From positions 186,001 to 250,000 of the forward strand of contig JAOTOL010001143.1 of NCBI GenBank assembly GCA_034440575.1: a stretch of 64,000 nt of DNA, written 5' to 3'. The notes under the pieces were generated by a model. That model was not told where the DNA came from and ran no database searches. It saw nothing but the letters and a program-made list of their open reading frames with translations. The stretch is from Imbricaverruca yamaguchii. Lineage: Eukaryota > Arthropoda > Thecostraca > Neoverrucidae. The position numbers and the translations under genes were made by a program. The stretch's first letter is position 1. Each line of letters starts with the position of its first letter. Below, in pieces: positions 43,700-56,560 of this stretch.

Positions 43700-46013
43700 T
43701 GCCACAGATAATGTGCCTGGTGTCATCTGGTTGTTGCTGCGTTGGGATTTGCCAGCTTGTTGTTTGTTTTTCTTTTGCGATCCTGGCTTTGTCTGTATTG
43801 CCCTTCTTTTTAGCTGCCTCTACTTTTTCTGTTCCTTCTTCATTTTTTATTTTTTTGAAGCATTTTCTTGTTGGGAGACGACATGATTACTGCGGCTTGT
43901 TCCATTCTTTCTCTTTTCCGCTCGCGGAGTGGTACATAACATATCTAGAATGCTGGTTGGTGACTGTTGCGTGCTCTCCTCGAGACCGGCAGCTGTGGCG
44001 CTCGAGCCCGCAGACTCCGGCACCGGTTCGGTTGAGACGACTGTAGTGCGCTCCCGTCGACACCGGCGGGGGGATTGGGAGCCGCCTCCTCAGTCATCTG
44101 TGTGGGGTGCAAAATCATCCTCGGTGAAAACCATGTCACAGGGCCATATTCCTGAGGTTTTAAATCCATTGATAGGCTCCATGGTAGCAGATCTCGAGTA
44201 GGCAGTGCTGAAGATCTGAGCCAGCTCGTACTCGGTCACGCGCCTACCTGGATGGGCACGCATCCAGGTGTCCTTGTTGTACGCGCTCTTGAGGGACTTG
44301 AATACCGCCAAGTCTAGCGGCTGCATTCTACAAGTAGAATGCGGCGGCAGTGTGATGATTGTCATGCAGTTTTCCCGAGCCATGTCAACGACCTCGAGCG
44401 ACTTATGGTTGTGATGGCCATCGAGGATGATCACGTGTTTGTCCTGCATTGAGGGCTTCACCACCGCCAGGAAATGGTGGAACCACGTAAAGAAAACCTC
44501 CTGATCGGTACATCCAGACTTAGTGCACGGGCCGGCCCCCCCCGCCCCCCCCCAGCCGCGCCCCCAAGCGCGACGCCGTCCAAACCTCACCCTAAGTCTC
44601 AAACGCACACTTCACCGCACTTACTAGGTTCTTCCCGGATAAGGTCTCAAAACATGTCTCAACCCGAGTATACCCAACCAATCGAGACAAACATCTTCGC
44701 GCCGCAATGGGACAAGCAGGTGCTGACGCGGTCAAGTTGGCGCTTGACCGCTCACCCCTCCCCTGGCCTTTATAATTCGTCTGCCTTGTTTACATACCTT
44801 TTGTCACGTCTTACCGCCCGCCTTTATCGCCCCTCCCCCGTTCTTAATACGCTCCTCCCGTCGCGCCGCGGTACTCTGCTTTCTGTTTACTCCGGCAAGT
44901 TTACAGCCCGCCCCGCCTTCAGCCTTATTAACTTACTGCTGTCCACGCCGGAGTTGGAAGCGGCTACCCGCCGCATCGCTGCCCGCAGCCGCGTTGTACC
45001 CGCCTTGACATACCACCGAAGGTCATTTCACAGAATTCTGAAGACATGCGAAAACCAACCTCTATCTTTGTTATTTAGAATAACGAATTGGGCAAGCCGA
45101 ATATATTCATCTGTGGTACAGAGCTGCCGCCGCCGTAATATCCTAGAGTAATTGGCTGAGATAACTAGTTCCACATTTCTTGTTTATGCTTTTCATGCTT
45201 TGTTCGTTTTCACGCACCCCCTGACCGCCCTTGCTTACCCTTTTTTTCCCTTTTTCCCCTGTTCGTAAAAGTCAATTAGTAAATCTGGAGATAAAGTCTT
45301 GGCTCCCCGTTCCCACCGAACCTGGCGGCGCACCGTCCATCAGGCTTGAACCATCTTCATCCTGCCGAAGACGAAGACTGGAGGTACGGCAATCCAGCCG
45401 AGTTGACTGCGCACAGAACAGTGACAGTCTTGCCGCGCTCTCCGCTTGTGATTTTCCCGACTCTTTAACGCCTTTGGAAGCAACGATCTGCCCTGGAGTT
45501 TGTACGTTGGTCCTCTAGTTTCATCTATATTCCATACTTTCATGGGCCCGTAGTCGCCTCCGTCGAGAACTGATTCGTATGCGTCGAAGAACTTCTTGGC
45601 CTGAGGTCGATTGAATCCGACGGCTCGGGATAGGCTTCTGGCTTCTGGGCTCCTGATTGACAGGCCTGGGTGGCGACGCAAAAATCCGTAAAGCCAGTCT
45701 TTCCCAGCCATCCTCTGCTCTTTGTCGAACCGCACTTTCATGTCCATCTTCTCTGCGAACTCGTAGGCTAGACGCCGTACGTCCAGTGCTGTGAGCCCAA
45801 AGAGGACATTCTCCATTTCTTTGATTTTTTAACGAGTTGTTCCCCATTTCCTTTGGAATGTCTGTAGACCTTCCCAGACTTCCCTGGACCAGCACCTTCT
45901 TGTCTCGGTGGCGGCGCAATGTTTTTCTGGATATCTTGTACATTTTTAGACCTTATGCAGGGAAGATCCACTGCGTATGGCTTGAAGTGCTTGCTTGAGA
46001 CTCTCTTGGCCAT
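43700..46013 (-). pseudogene. Pogo/Tigger (jerky-like) transposase, frameshifted and split by an insertion
   Basis: From the minus-strand ATG at 46013: MAKRVSSKHFKPYAVD, then a helix-turn-helix with ISRKTLRRHRDKKVL (about 45900-45940), the CENP-B-type DNA-binding region LTALDVRRLAYEF through LYGFLRRHPGLSIRSPEA, then the DDE core beginning WNIDET (about 45535). After the insertion it continues SGCTDQEVFFTWFHHFL, with VIILDGHHNHKS (second Asp) and LPPHSTCRMQPLDLAVFKSL. A lysine-rich tail is seen on the minus strand near 43750-43850. Frameshifts occur near 45830, near 45490 and near 45345. Such transposases bind their own TIRs and cut and paste the element. This copy cannot. Confidence 0.87.
44525..45275. 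mobile_element. 751-bp insertion in the transposase, LTR-like, with 5-bp duplication
   Basis: It is flanked by exact TTAGT duplications (44520-44524 and 45276-45280). Across the site the transposase frame becomes continuous when the insertion and one duplication are ignored, so the borders are precise. The insert is pyrimidine-rich, has GCCTTTATAATTCG as a possible TATA region near 44770 and no obvious gene or TIR. A solo LTR is the best guess from the length, TATA-like site and 5-bp duplication, though it lacks clean TG...CA ends. Confidence 0.7.
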
Positions 46014-47299
46014 AGGAGTCTCGGTCCGAGGTCCTGGTTCTGGTTCGTGTCATGTTACGTGACCCTGAAAATCATATCGGAATTAGAAGATTCTTGGTGG
46101 AAATTGATACAAACTGATTGGGCTTGTGGCAGGTATTATCTCATGGTGGTTGCCAGGACGAATGAACCGGGGGTGGTGAGGGGAGCAGGAAGAGCAGAGC
46201 CTCCCCAACCAACTTCAGTGATTTTTAGCATTGACCCTATGGCGTTGACTGGAAATATTCGGAAAAATAGTTGTTTGCCAACTTTGAAACAGTTCCCGCG
46301 CCGCTGATGTTTGCTGCACACATTGGAACAAACTGGAAATACTTTGGCAAGCCTTGAAATAATGTGCAAGGGTGATGCTCTTCGCTAGGTACAAATATTT
46401 CACACAGTCTGGCGAAATTTTGTGCATATAATTTGTATTATAGTATTCGGGTAAAGTCAGTATTATTATCTTGATTAATTGACTGGGTAGATCTGTTATT
46501 GTCTGGGTATTATCTGTTGTAGATATGGGTATATCGATTAATACAGACACTTTACATTTAGGTAAGTATGTTATCTACGAATGACCAAGGTCGTAACAAG
46601 CAGGGAGGGGATGGCATTCAAGCCCCCAATTTAGAAAGGCCTGACACCAAAAATGTATAGATGTTACCCGGACACGAAAATGTACATGGTAAATTTCAGA
46701 CCGGAGCTTCCCAATCCATTGTGGGTTATCCCCCCCTTCACGAGCACTTTCAATAGTTCGTACATTCCCGAGAGTGAGAAAAGAAATATATTAAAACATA
46801 TTCGAGGTATGAAAGCTAATTAGCTACACATTAAGACATGAATGTGTCATTCGTAAACTACCGGCGGGAAATCTATGGGGTAAGATGCCTCCAGGGGCGT
46901 CTTTCCTCATCGATGTGTGATGCGTCTTACCCACAAATGCTGAAATTTTGTTGCACGTAGCGTGCAGAAGTAGCGCGATCGTAGCGCACTGGAGAATAAC
47001 ACCCTAAAGATGCAAAATATATCATGTTCAGCGATGGAACGTCCTACAGCACGCAAGTATATTATTTGGACAGGTATTTGCAACTATTTTGTTAAACTTT
47101 CATGATCGAAAACGTAAAAAACAGTGAAACACTCAGCGCTCGTCACGCACTCGCGGCAACGGACCAACGTTTTACGCAATAAAAAACCGTGGCTTCTGCT
47201 TCCAATAAGAACTTCAGATATGTTCTCCAGTTCTATGATCAGCCTATAGAGGGGATGGGGCGTCTTACCCGAGGGGGCACCTTACCCCACTCTACCCTA

Positions 47300-50200
47300 C
47301 CTTTGATACCAATGACATTGACTGTGTCAGGATTTGTTGATGAAAAGAAGGATGCAAGCCGAAATATTACATGTGCTTTCACAGCGAAGGATTCCAGAGT
47401 GAGAAATGTACCTGACAATGAGTTTTTTAGTATATCAAATTTTCCAACTCCCAAATAATATAGTGAGAAATTTCCCCAAATATTACAACATATCAGAATA
47501 ATTACAGGAATGTTTGAACATTCAAAATTCACCATACCCATTGACAATACCCATACATATCAAACTGGGGACAGGCAGCATTCGTCCTACAATCCCAGTA
47601 TTTGAATGATAGGTTCCTGGATAAACATACCCTGTCTGAATACCTACATGTTCAAGTTCTGAAGCAATGTTCAGATTTGCTTTATTTGGATGCCACATGC
47701 AAATGATGTGCCTAGGCTTGTCCTTTGTTTTACAGGATTGTGACAATATAGGTACCTACACACCATACCTTATGAGATTTAATATGAAATATTTGCTGCA
47801 AGAGTGCATAGCTTCAAGTATTGCTGTACATTAACACGCGCCCTGGAGGGAGGGGGGGGGCGAAATCCGTCCACCCCTCCAGTTTTTAGTAGATAACTCC
47901 AGATTTTACCGGCCGGTATACGACATTGTGTGTGTACCTGCTTAAAAATGACCGGTGCGTTGTTTAAAATAAGAAAATGAAAATCGGCCGAATTTTTTTT
48001 TCTTAGGGGTCGTTAAAGTCAAACAAATTTATCAGCGCCAGAACACAAACATCGGCGCTGATGCGCTTCCAGTATATTGGCAAAAGGGAAGTGTTCGTGG
48101 CAAAAATAGCGACTTGTTTGATGTATATTGTTATGCTATATTGTTTCAAAGTCATGTCAGGTCACCGAGGTCAAGTCAGGTCAAGTTCACGACAGGCTAA
48201 TGCCACAAAGCTTGGTCAACTGGAATGTTGTCATAAATGCAAATGATTGTCATGCGATTGATGCCACTTTGCATGTTACTCCCTACACATCCCGAAATCT
48301 ACTGTTTTTCATCGTGTGCCTAAGCGTTTCCATACTTTCTTCATGCATTTCACTCCTTTCTTTGCAAAGCCCATTGTGCCGAGCCGCCCAACGGAGCAGT
48401 CGGATGGGCAGCCCGGTTCCGGAAACTGGAGCAGGTAATGACCTGGTAAAGTCCTCCTATATAGGTGACCTGAGGTCAAATCGCGGATCTAACATATGTA
48501 TTGCATCATTAGTAATGTCCAAGACATCATTAATGGCAATTTTGTAGCATTTAAACACAATCACAGCGATCCATAACAATGAACCAAGCTACGCAAAATA
48601 AAAAAGTGCTATTTTGACCTCATTTGATCTCGAAGATATTAACCTAAGGTCATGAAATTTGCACACAATAGAGGGCACTATCGTGCCCATCCACTCTGCG
48701 AATATCGTTGCTCTAGCCTTAATATGAGCTGAGATCATAGGGGGGCGGAATCCGACCCCATCTCCAGTGCGCGTAATTTTTACAGGCCCTCCAGGGCGCG
48801 TGTTATGGTATTCACGGCACATGTTTTGCATGTATTTTTACTCCATAAAGAAAACAGGAGGTATGTTTTGCTAGCTTCGGCTCGATCAGTTTTTATTCTG
48901 CGCAAAACTTTGGAGATTTTTTTTTTTCATTTACATTTTTGTATGACGAATACATTTTGTCTGAATGCTCACATTTCAGGAGGCAGGCAATAGAGGGGCT
49001 TTCAGTTGGGCAATATTCCAAGAATAAGGACATTATGAATGAAGATGTAGCATAAATTAACCTTACACAACTTAACCTCTTGTCAGAAAAAATCATCTTA
49101 AAAGCTAAATGGCTAAATGGCAGCCAATATACCCTAAATCCAAAATAATCTTACAAAATTCCTTTAAAAAATGGCATTGTAGTTTAAGTCAACCATGACA
49201 AGCTTTATACATATTTCACCTTCATCAAGCACACAAAGGGTTAAGCTAAGCGAGGTAACCCGTATGTTAGGTAAATTTTCAATGTTTTCAACAGTAAAAA
49301 AAAAGCAGTCCTCTTAAAAAAACTGTTTAGGCTAGGTTAGCTAGGAAAAATGGTTCAATATTTTTCATTTTCTTAGTTTGTTTTCCCAAAAGTTAGATTA
49401 CGCTTGGATAGGTTACCTTAGGTTACAATATTAGGCTTGTTAGATTGTATGTTATGTAGGTTTTCTGAGGGTATATTTTGATAGCTCATTTTAACATACA
49501 TTTTACATTATGTTATCTGAATACAAGCACATTTTTGGTATGATTTTGCCTGTCAACTGATGAGTAATTATTGCCAAAGGAAATGAAGACAACAAATTAA
49601 AAACCTACCCTGGCCTAACAGCATAAGTTGCTTTTGAAGAACAAAAGAAAATTGAGGAACAGAGAGCAATTTTTGCCACTAAAAAAATTGACTAAGCCTA
49701 ACCTACTGCACCTTATTTGCTTACTGTAGGTAACATGTGTTTAAGCCTGTCTTGTGAATATCTTAAAGCCCAATAATACTGTACATACAAGTGGTGTTAA
49801 TAAGAGAAAGTATTAATGATGCTAAACAAATGCGGAATATCGTTCCCCTTGGTTTGCCATTCACCAAATCTTGAATGCCTCAGGCATTGGTGTTGGATGT
49901 GAATTTCAGTATGTGTTGTTCAAGTCTGTTGCAGAATATCAAGAAAAGTTAGAACAAACATTTATTACCATAATCATAAAGAGGTGATCACTCATTTTTG
50001 TCATCAATCTCATATTTTCAATTGGCAAATCAAAGAATACATAAAATTTAACTTTGTGTGTTGCAATGTAGGCTGAAAATTACAGTAAAATATTAGAAAA
50101 GCCTATAAAGCTAACCTACTGATGATGGATCATTTGCTGCATGCTGATGTTTGCTTCCTTCCACCATAATAATGTTGGATCCCTTGCTGCCTAATCATGA

Positions 50201-53095
50201 TTGCTACCATAAAGCCGATATCATTTCAAAGTTAATGGTTCTTAAGGGTTCAAATACAACTTCCGCCAATTGAGTGCGCTGGTGTACCCTTAGATCAGAG
50301 CTTCAGCTGCTGCGACACTTCAGAATTATATTCTCGGGCCCCTCGGGTGGATTGGGCGAGGTGACAACATTCCATTAACCCAACTATGACTGAATAAGCC
50401 GTAGCATTTCGTCATTCCCGAGGCAGCTCAGCGTCTTCATAAATCCAAAAGCTGTGGAATCTCACCAACCTTCAAGTCAAGGCGGGGCGCCGAGCTTGTG
50501 AACGTCCCATTGATGAACAGCACGCAAATTCCCCCACTTTTTAGCAGTCGCATGGACTTTTAGTGACATCGTGCATGGGTGTCGTGACTAACTTTAGATG
50601 GGGTTGAGACGGCACGAGAGTTTTTTTTATTTCTCATGCAAAATAATTTTGCAAAATACTCAATCATTCTTATTTGTTAAATTGCATAACGCTTGGAGCG
50701 CCCAGGACCCTAGGGCTCAAATATGCTATGTTAGCTTGCATAGACAGCTATGCCCGCTTTCAGTGATTCAACATTCCCACTCTTAGAATTTCTATCGGGT
50801 CGGGGTATGGTGGGCTTTGATGGTAAACCTGGATACGTCAAAGGACGTGACCTCTTAGTCAAAGTTCTCCACTAGGCCACGTCCACCAGAGGTGTAGGAA
50901 CGTCTCAAAAAGTGTGTATGTGTGTGGGGGGACGCTTGAACATCGATGAAAAGTGGGGGACCATACCCTCCTCCCCCTGCTCCACATTTATGATGTGTAC
51001 TCGTCTTGCCGATGCCGGTGGATTCAGTAACGGTGGAAGTTGCGAGGACAGTGGTATATCCAAGGGGGATGAAAGGAAAACAACAATCATTCTCTGTTTG
51101 GGATGTTTTTAAAAAAATAATTTTATGTTCAGGTCCTACCGTATCCAGATATGATGCGTATTATAATAATTGGCATTAATTTGCATACCACTCGATCCGA
51201 CTCAAAGCATGCTGGCTGTACCCAGACTTCGCGGTGAACGCGGAAACAAACATTTGCCTTCGCAGGTGGTGACCTTAGCATTATCTATATGATGCTGCTT
51301 GGTAAATAGTGCGTTTAAGACAGGATTTGTTACATGTGAAAGAAAAAAAGTTAAGTAAAGTCGCGTATACCAGCGTCTTTCTTATCTGCAGCAAATGGAC
51401 ATTGTCATCACTCAAAGACATTGTTGCGATGTTATTTCATCTTTAATCAAATTTGACCAAGTATAGCGGAAGTGTCAGTTGATCAGGAATACTTCAATTG
51501 AAACAAGTAATAAATTCTGAGGAAGTTCCAGGGAGTGGGGAATTTTCAGTTAGTACCATCCTTTGATCAAAATATTTAAGTTCACATGCGACCACATCAT
51601 GCTTCCGGCATCCCCCACATTTAAGGCATACAGAATTGTGCGAACATTGCAACCTTAGAACAAAATTGACGAATACTAATGACCATTATACTGTAGTCTA
51701 AGTGGTATCAGCTGATACAGAAATGATGAAGGTATCCATCACAGGTGGGGCAAAATCTCTAGATAGAATACTTTTTTGTTTTTGACAATTATCTTCAAGA
51801 TTTTGCATCTAGCGGCCGCGGTCGCCATGCGACCCAATGGTATACTTACAGTTCGAACATCCGCCACTAGGTGCAAACGAAACGCCACCAGTAGCGTGGC
51901 CGCGCATGTCCCCTACCACATACACCATGAGCACAAACAGGACTCAAACAATATTTTACTATAAACGTTAAACATGGCATTTTAGATGGCTTACAGAAGT
52001 ATTACCTATAGATACACATTTTATTTAACCTACATCTTCCAAATTTACCCCATCGTCAGAATGAACTGAACCATGTAGCGGGGTAAGTTGATAAATCGGT
52101 AGTTTCGCGATGTTTGGCTTTCTGGTAGAAAGCCCAGAGGATGCTACGAAGAAACACAAATATTTGGGATAATACTATAAAATGTAGTCTTAGCAAAAGT
52201 GTGGCATTCTCCTCGCTATCCTTCCAAAGTGATGAGTTATTTTCAGTTTCGCCAAAATTGTATCGACTAGACCCGGTCTCCCCTATCTCATTTATGTAAC
52301 TAATCATCGTAGTGCATTTCCATAATTCGGCTTTAAGCTCTGAGCGACAAAGTACTGCATGCGATGGAAGTCAATGGAGTCGTTGACAATGGACAATTGA
52401 GTGACAATGGAGTTGTTGAGTCGAGAACTATCACGAACAAAAAAAATCTGCAATTTTGAACGATCTTTGTACATGGGCTGAGCAGGGGCACACATGATAT
52501 TCTTAAGAGCGGGCCCGTTTCTAAATACATTCTGAGCGTAATGAGACTGCTTTCGGTGTGCTTCAGACGCCGAAAATCTTGGCTTAGCATGGTGCAAATA
52601 TCAAAATGTCTTGCTTGATCTCGTTTGACTTTTCTGCTGGTCGGGAAGATCTCGCTTTTCCCTTTGCTGCGCCTCTGGCGCTGAGCATGGGGTGAGCTTG
52701 GGCTGTCTTGATGTGCGCCGTATCGCTTTTGGAACGCCACCACGCACCACCAGCCACTTATCCTGCCTAGATGCCACACTGCAAAGCATTTTCAGAAGTT
52801 AGCTCGGATATGTGCTATCTATGCTAGGTAATATGGCATATTCTGTGTAGCGCAATACCCCGCCGTGTTTCAGCGCAGTAGTGAAGCGGCTTATAACCAT
52901 AAGCGTAGGAACAGGGGCAGGGGCCATGACTCTCCCACTTTTCAAAGTGGGAGGGCCAACAATGATAGCTGGCCCTCCACTTTTGAGACATGTAACTTTC
53001 CTACAAATCAGCATGCCGCAATTTTAATATATGAGAAAAAACTCCTTGCAATTCATAAATAAGCAAAAGCTGCACATATCACATCGAAGCACTTC
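47300..53095. other. AT-rich intergenic stretch without a recognised gene
   Basis: No exon, RNA gene or clear repeat family. Seen: AGGTCA-type phrases at 48150-48190; several scattered TTAGG/CCTAA words at 49250-49450 that do not form a telomere-type array; and a GGGGTAAGTTG word at about 52080 that recalls the Tigger-like TIR but has no partner. Confidence 0.4.
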
Positions 53096-53096
53096 C

Positions 53097-53213
53097 ACTC
53101 GCACCACTCGGGACATTCCTCAATCCCGCGGCCCACCGGTGAAACAGTGTGGGCGGCACCATTAGCCGTGATCGTGCATAAACTGCGTCGAAAATTACCC
53201 AATATACAAAAAA
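53097..53213 (+). mobile_element. tRNA-derived SINE, family A, copy 3 (5'-truncated)
   Basis: It starts within the B-box region (ACTCGCACCACTCGGGACAT) and keeps GCAGTGTGGGCGGC-type, CATTAGCCGTGATCGTGCAT and an A-rich tail. It is about 90% alike by eye to the copy in intron 3. Confidence 0.78.
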
Positions 53214-53819
53214 AAAACATCGTAGCGCTTCATTTTTAAGTCATGCACTCTTGGTCACGACCTTACAACAACGCAACTAATTCAGGAGTTGATGTAATGG
53301 AACATATGCATGGACATTCACATTATATATTACGCTATGAAAAGACTATAAAGCAGATACTGCGCCAGCCAGTTACAAAATACATTCATACTAGAGTTTT
53401 ACTGTTGTTCTTTGACTGTTAACATATTTAACATTAATTGCATAAATATTGCCTACAGTATAAAATTATGAAGGCTGAAGGCAGTAACGTAACACAATCA
53501 AAGTAAGACATACAATTTTCAAGTGCAAGTTCCTTGCCTGGATATTACATTTACAAGACCAATTTAACACCAATTTACAACGGATATTTACAACACCAAT
53601 TTACAACGGATACTACTATCGAGGCTTGTCATCGTCGAGTGGTGTGTGCGTCCAGACTAAGATTTAAAAACCCAAAGATAATAAGATCAATTTAGGTCGA
53701 TTGCAGGGTGTATATTTCTGAACACTACTTATGGTCCAAGCAGTCAAATGGGCATAGTAAAGTCGATTTTGTGTGATGTAATCAATAGATGTCCTTGCTG
53801 AGTATAAAATAATTCGGGC

Positions 53820-56560
53820 ATGCACAGTGGCGTACCGAAGGGGGAGGCATTGAAACAATCCCCCCACCCATAAGAGGTTGTGAGCCCTAAATGTTCGCGC
53901 TGGGGTTTCAGAAAATAATGGCGAGCTCTCTAAAAAATCCTGCTGGTGTCCATAGCAATCGCACCGGGGCTCATAAAAATAACATTTGTGGCCACAACAT
54001 GTCGCACAGAGACCCCTGAAAATGATGCTAGGACACCCATAATCCCACCAAGAACACTGAAAATTACACTGATGGCCTAAAAATCGCTCCGAGACCCTAA
54101 ATATGACGCTGAGGACTTCAAAATATGGGACCGCACTCTTGAAAATACCGCTGGGGCCCCCAAAAAAGTTGCGCTGGGATCTCGAGAAGTCGCGCCCGGA
54201 CCCCTGAAAATCACGCTAAAGCCTTAAAAGGTCGGACCGGGCTCCTCGAAATCACACTGGGGGCGAAAAAGTATCGCCTGGCTCCTGAAAATCACGCTGG
54301 GCGCCAAAAAGACTGTCCGGACTGTTCAAATCACGTTGGGTCCCAAAAGGTCGGGTCGGTATCCCTGATAATCGCACTGTGGCCCACAAAAGGTCGGACC
54401 GGGGCCCCTGAAAATCACGCTGGGAGTACAACAAAAGTCGTGCCGTGGTCCTTGAAAATCACCATGGGAGCTGCAGGAAGATGGGATGGGCCCCTGAAAA
54501 TCACATTGGGGCCTCAAAAGTGCCCACCTGGGCCCCGGAAACCACGCTGGGGGTCGAAAAAGTCGTGTCTAGATTATTAAAAATCACATCGGGGACCCCG
54601 AAGGGTTGGCCGCCCCCGACAATCACGGTGAACCTGAAGGTGTCAAAAAGTCGCTCCCGGACCTCTGAAAATCACTCTAGGGGCTCGACGGGTCGCACCG
54701 GCGTCCCACCAGTCTCATGGGGAACGCCTACTAAAAGTCGGGGCAACGAAAAAGAAACAGTCTGGATATGGATAATAATTCTGGTGTCCCAGTAAATGCC
54801 CCAAAAGAAACAAAGACGTGTTGGGTCCCCAAAGACGTGCTGAGGCCATAAAACTCGCGATAGACATCCTAACTAATAACGACAGGGTCTAAAAATCGCA
54901 CTTCGACCGAAAAACGTCGCACCGCTGCCATTGGAAATCACACTAGGGGCCGAAAAAGTCGCGCCGGAGCCCCACAATTCGCAGCTGGCTTCCCAAAAAT
55001 CAATTCCTACTCGGAAAGGAAACGCTTTGGGGCAACGAAAAATGCACCGGAGCTCGAGGAATTGTAACGGGGCCGACAAATATCACGCAAGAGGCCTACA
55101 AAAAATGGAAGGCGATACAAAGTACCACGAATGGGCTCCATCGAGAGAGCCCGAACACCGGAAAATTCCCGACATTCCCGAAAGCCCGACCCGGAAAATT
55201 CCGAAACAAGTCCTCATAAGGGTCATTTTACTCTGAAGGGTGTCATTGGCTGAAAAGAAACTCGTTGAGCAGCCACCGTGGCATACCAAGGAGGCGAATC
55301 CACCCTCCATCCTGAAGATGTCGACTCCCAAAAACCTACGAATTGCGCCGGGGTCCTAAAAAATAATTCTGAGGCCCCATAACTTCGCATCGGGCCCCCA
55401 GAAGTAGGGATTAAAAATAAATATAGCGGACACCAAAAACTTGCACCGGCCCTGACAATTTGCGCCGGGGAATGCAAAAATCGCACCGGGACACACATAA
55501 GTACAACATGCCCAGAGAACTAGCGCCGAGCCCCCCAAATATTGTGATTGGGACCCAAATTCCTGTCGGCAGTCTCATAAGTTCTGGTCAGGGCATCACA
55601 CATTCCCCTCGGGTATCCCTAAAACTAGCGTCGATGGCCCCAAATAGGTACAGCGTGGCCCCAAAGTTGCATCGCAACCCGATAAGAATCAAGCCGGAGC
55701 TTTCAGAAATAAAAAGAGATTTAGAAAACTAAATACGAAGCCAAATACGGAAACTAAGTACGAGCCAGAAAAACCACTCCTTTGCCAAAACATACTACCA
55801 AATGCCTTAACAAATAGCATACCGGTCACCGAAAAACGCATCGGAGCTAAGCAAAATTGGGGCTGGATATTACAAAACGCCGGGAGCCGGAAGAAATCGG
55901 GTGGTGGCTCGGACTTTGCAGCCTTCAGAAGTCACCAAAAATTACGTCGAGCGGCGGATCTACCCGATCTGGAACTGGTGTCGGATTTACCCGAAACCAC
56001 TCGCCTGGGCCGGAAACGTCGCGACGGAACCACGATAAATTATATCGGATGCCCAAATATCATGCCAGGTCCCACAAATGTGAGCGAGTAACCCAAAATA
56101 AACGCAGCGGAACTCTAAGAGCACAACTGAAGGACGAAAATGCACTGGGTTCTCCAAGGCGTAACGAGTTTGGCAAAAAGCGGCAAGACCTTAAAACATG
56201 AGTTGCAGCTCAAAGTAGCTACACCGGAAGCTAAAAAAAGCAAACACAACCAGTTCCTCAAAGCACACCGGGGCTTTGAGACCGCATGGGAGTCTCAAAA
56301 ACAGGCTGGGCTGTCAAAAATCGACATGATTATAGAAAAGGAACACAAGGACCGGGCACTAAATGAACACTTCGGGGTTTGCGAAAACGCGCCGATACAT
56401 ATGTAAAAAAGTATCGTCGGTGCAAAAACAAACAATAAAACTTAGTAGAAAAGAGCCAGGGTCACAACAATGTGCCGGGCCCCTAACAATAATTGGCTGT
56501 AGCCCAAATCGCATCCATAGACAAAGAAAAACGGAAAGGTCCAAAGAAGAACACATAATC
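53820..56560. repeat. Degenerate array of about 41 bp (two 20-bp half units) with spaced A-tracts
   Basis: GAAAATCACGCTGGGG-like words occur near 54207, 54247, 54287, 54327, 54369, 54410, 54453, 54496, 54538, 54579, 54618 and 54668, about 41 apart. Each alternates with an AAAAAGTCGCACCGGG-like word, so A-tracts recur about every 20.5 bp. Copies are strongly diverged towards both ends. Short open frames within it are chance. Confidence 0.75.

Larger units (their letters stand above)
43039..47297 (-). mobile_element. Pogo/Tigger-type DNA transposon with TIRs, about 4.26 kb
   Basis: The left end GTGGGGGAGAGTGGGGTAAG and the right end, inverted, GGGTAGAGTGGGGTAAGGTG are terminal inverted repeats, each next to a TA dinucleotide (43037-43038, 47298-47299), as expected for the Tc1/mariner superfamily. 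Subterminal copies of GGTAAGATG/CTTACCCC occur at about 43215-43310 and 46877-46935. The transposase pseudogene lies between, on the minus strand. Confidence 0.8.

Noticed and set aside
43617..44046. Plus-strand hydrophobic ORFs resembling membrane proteins
   Set aside because: They are the antisense of the lysine-rich C-terminal part of the Tigger-like transposase.
49250..49450. Arthropod TTAGG telomere repeat
   Set aside because: Only scattered words occur, with no tandem order.
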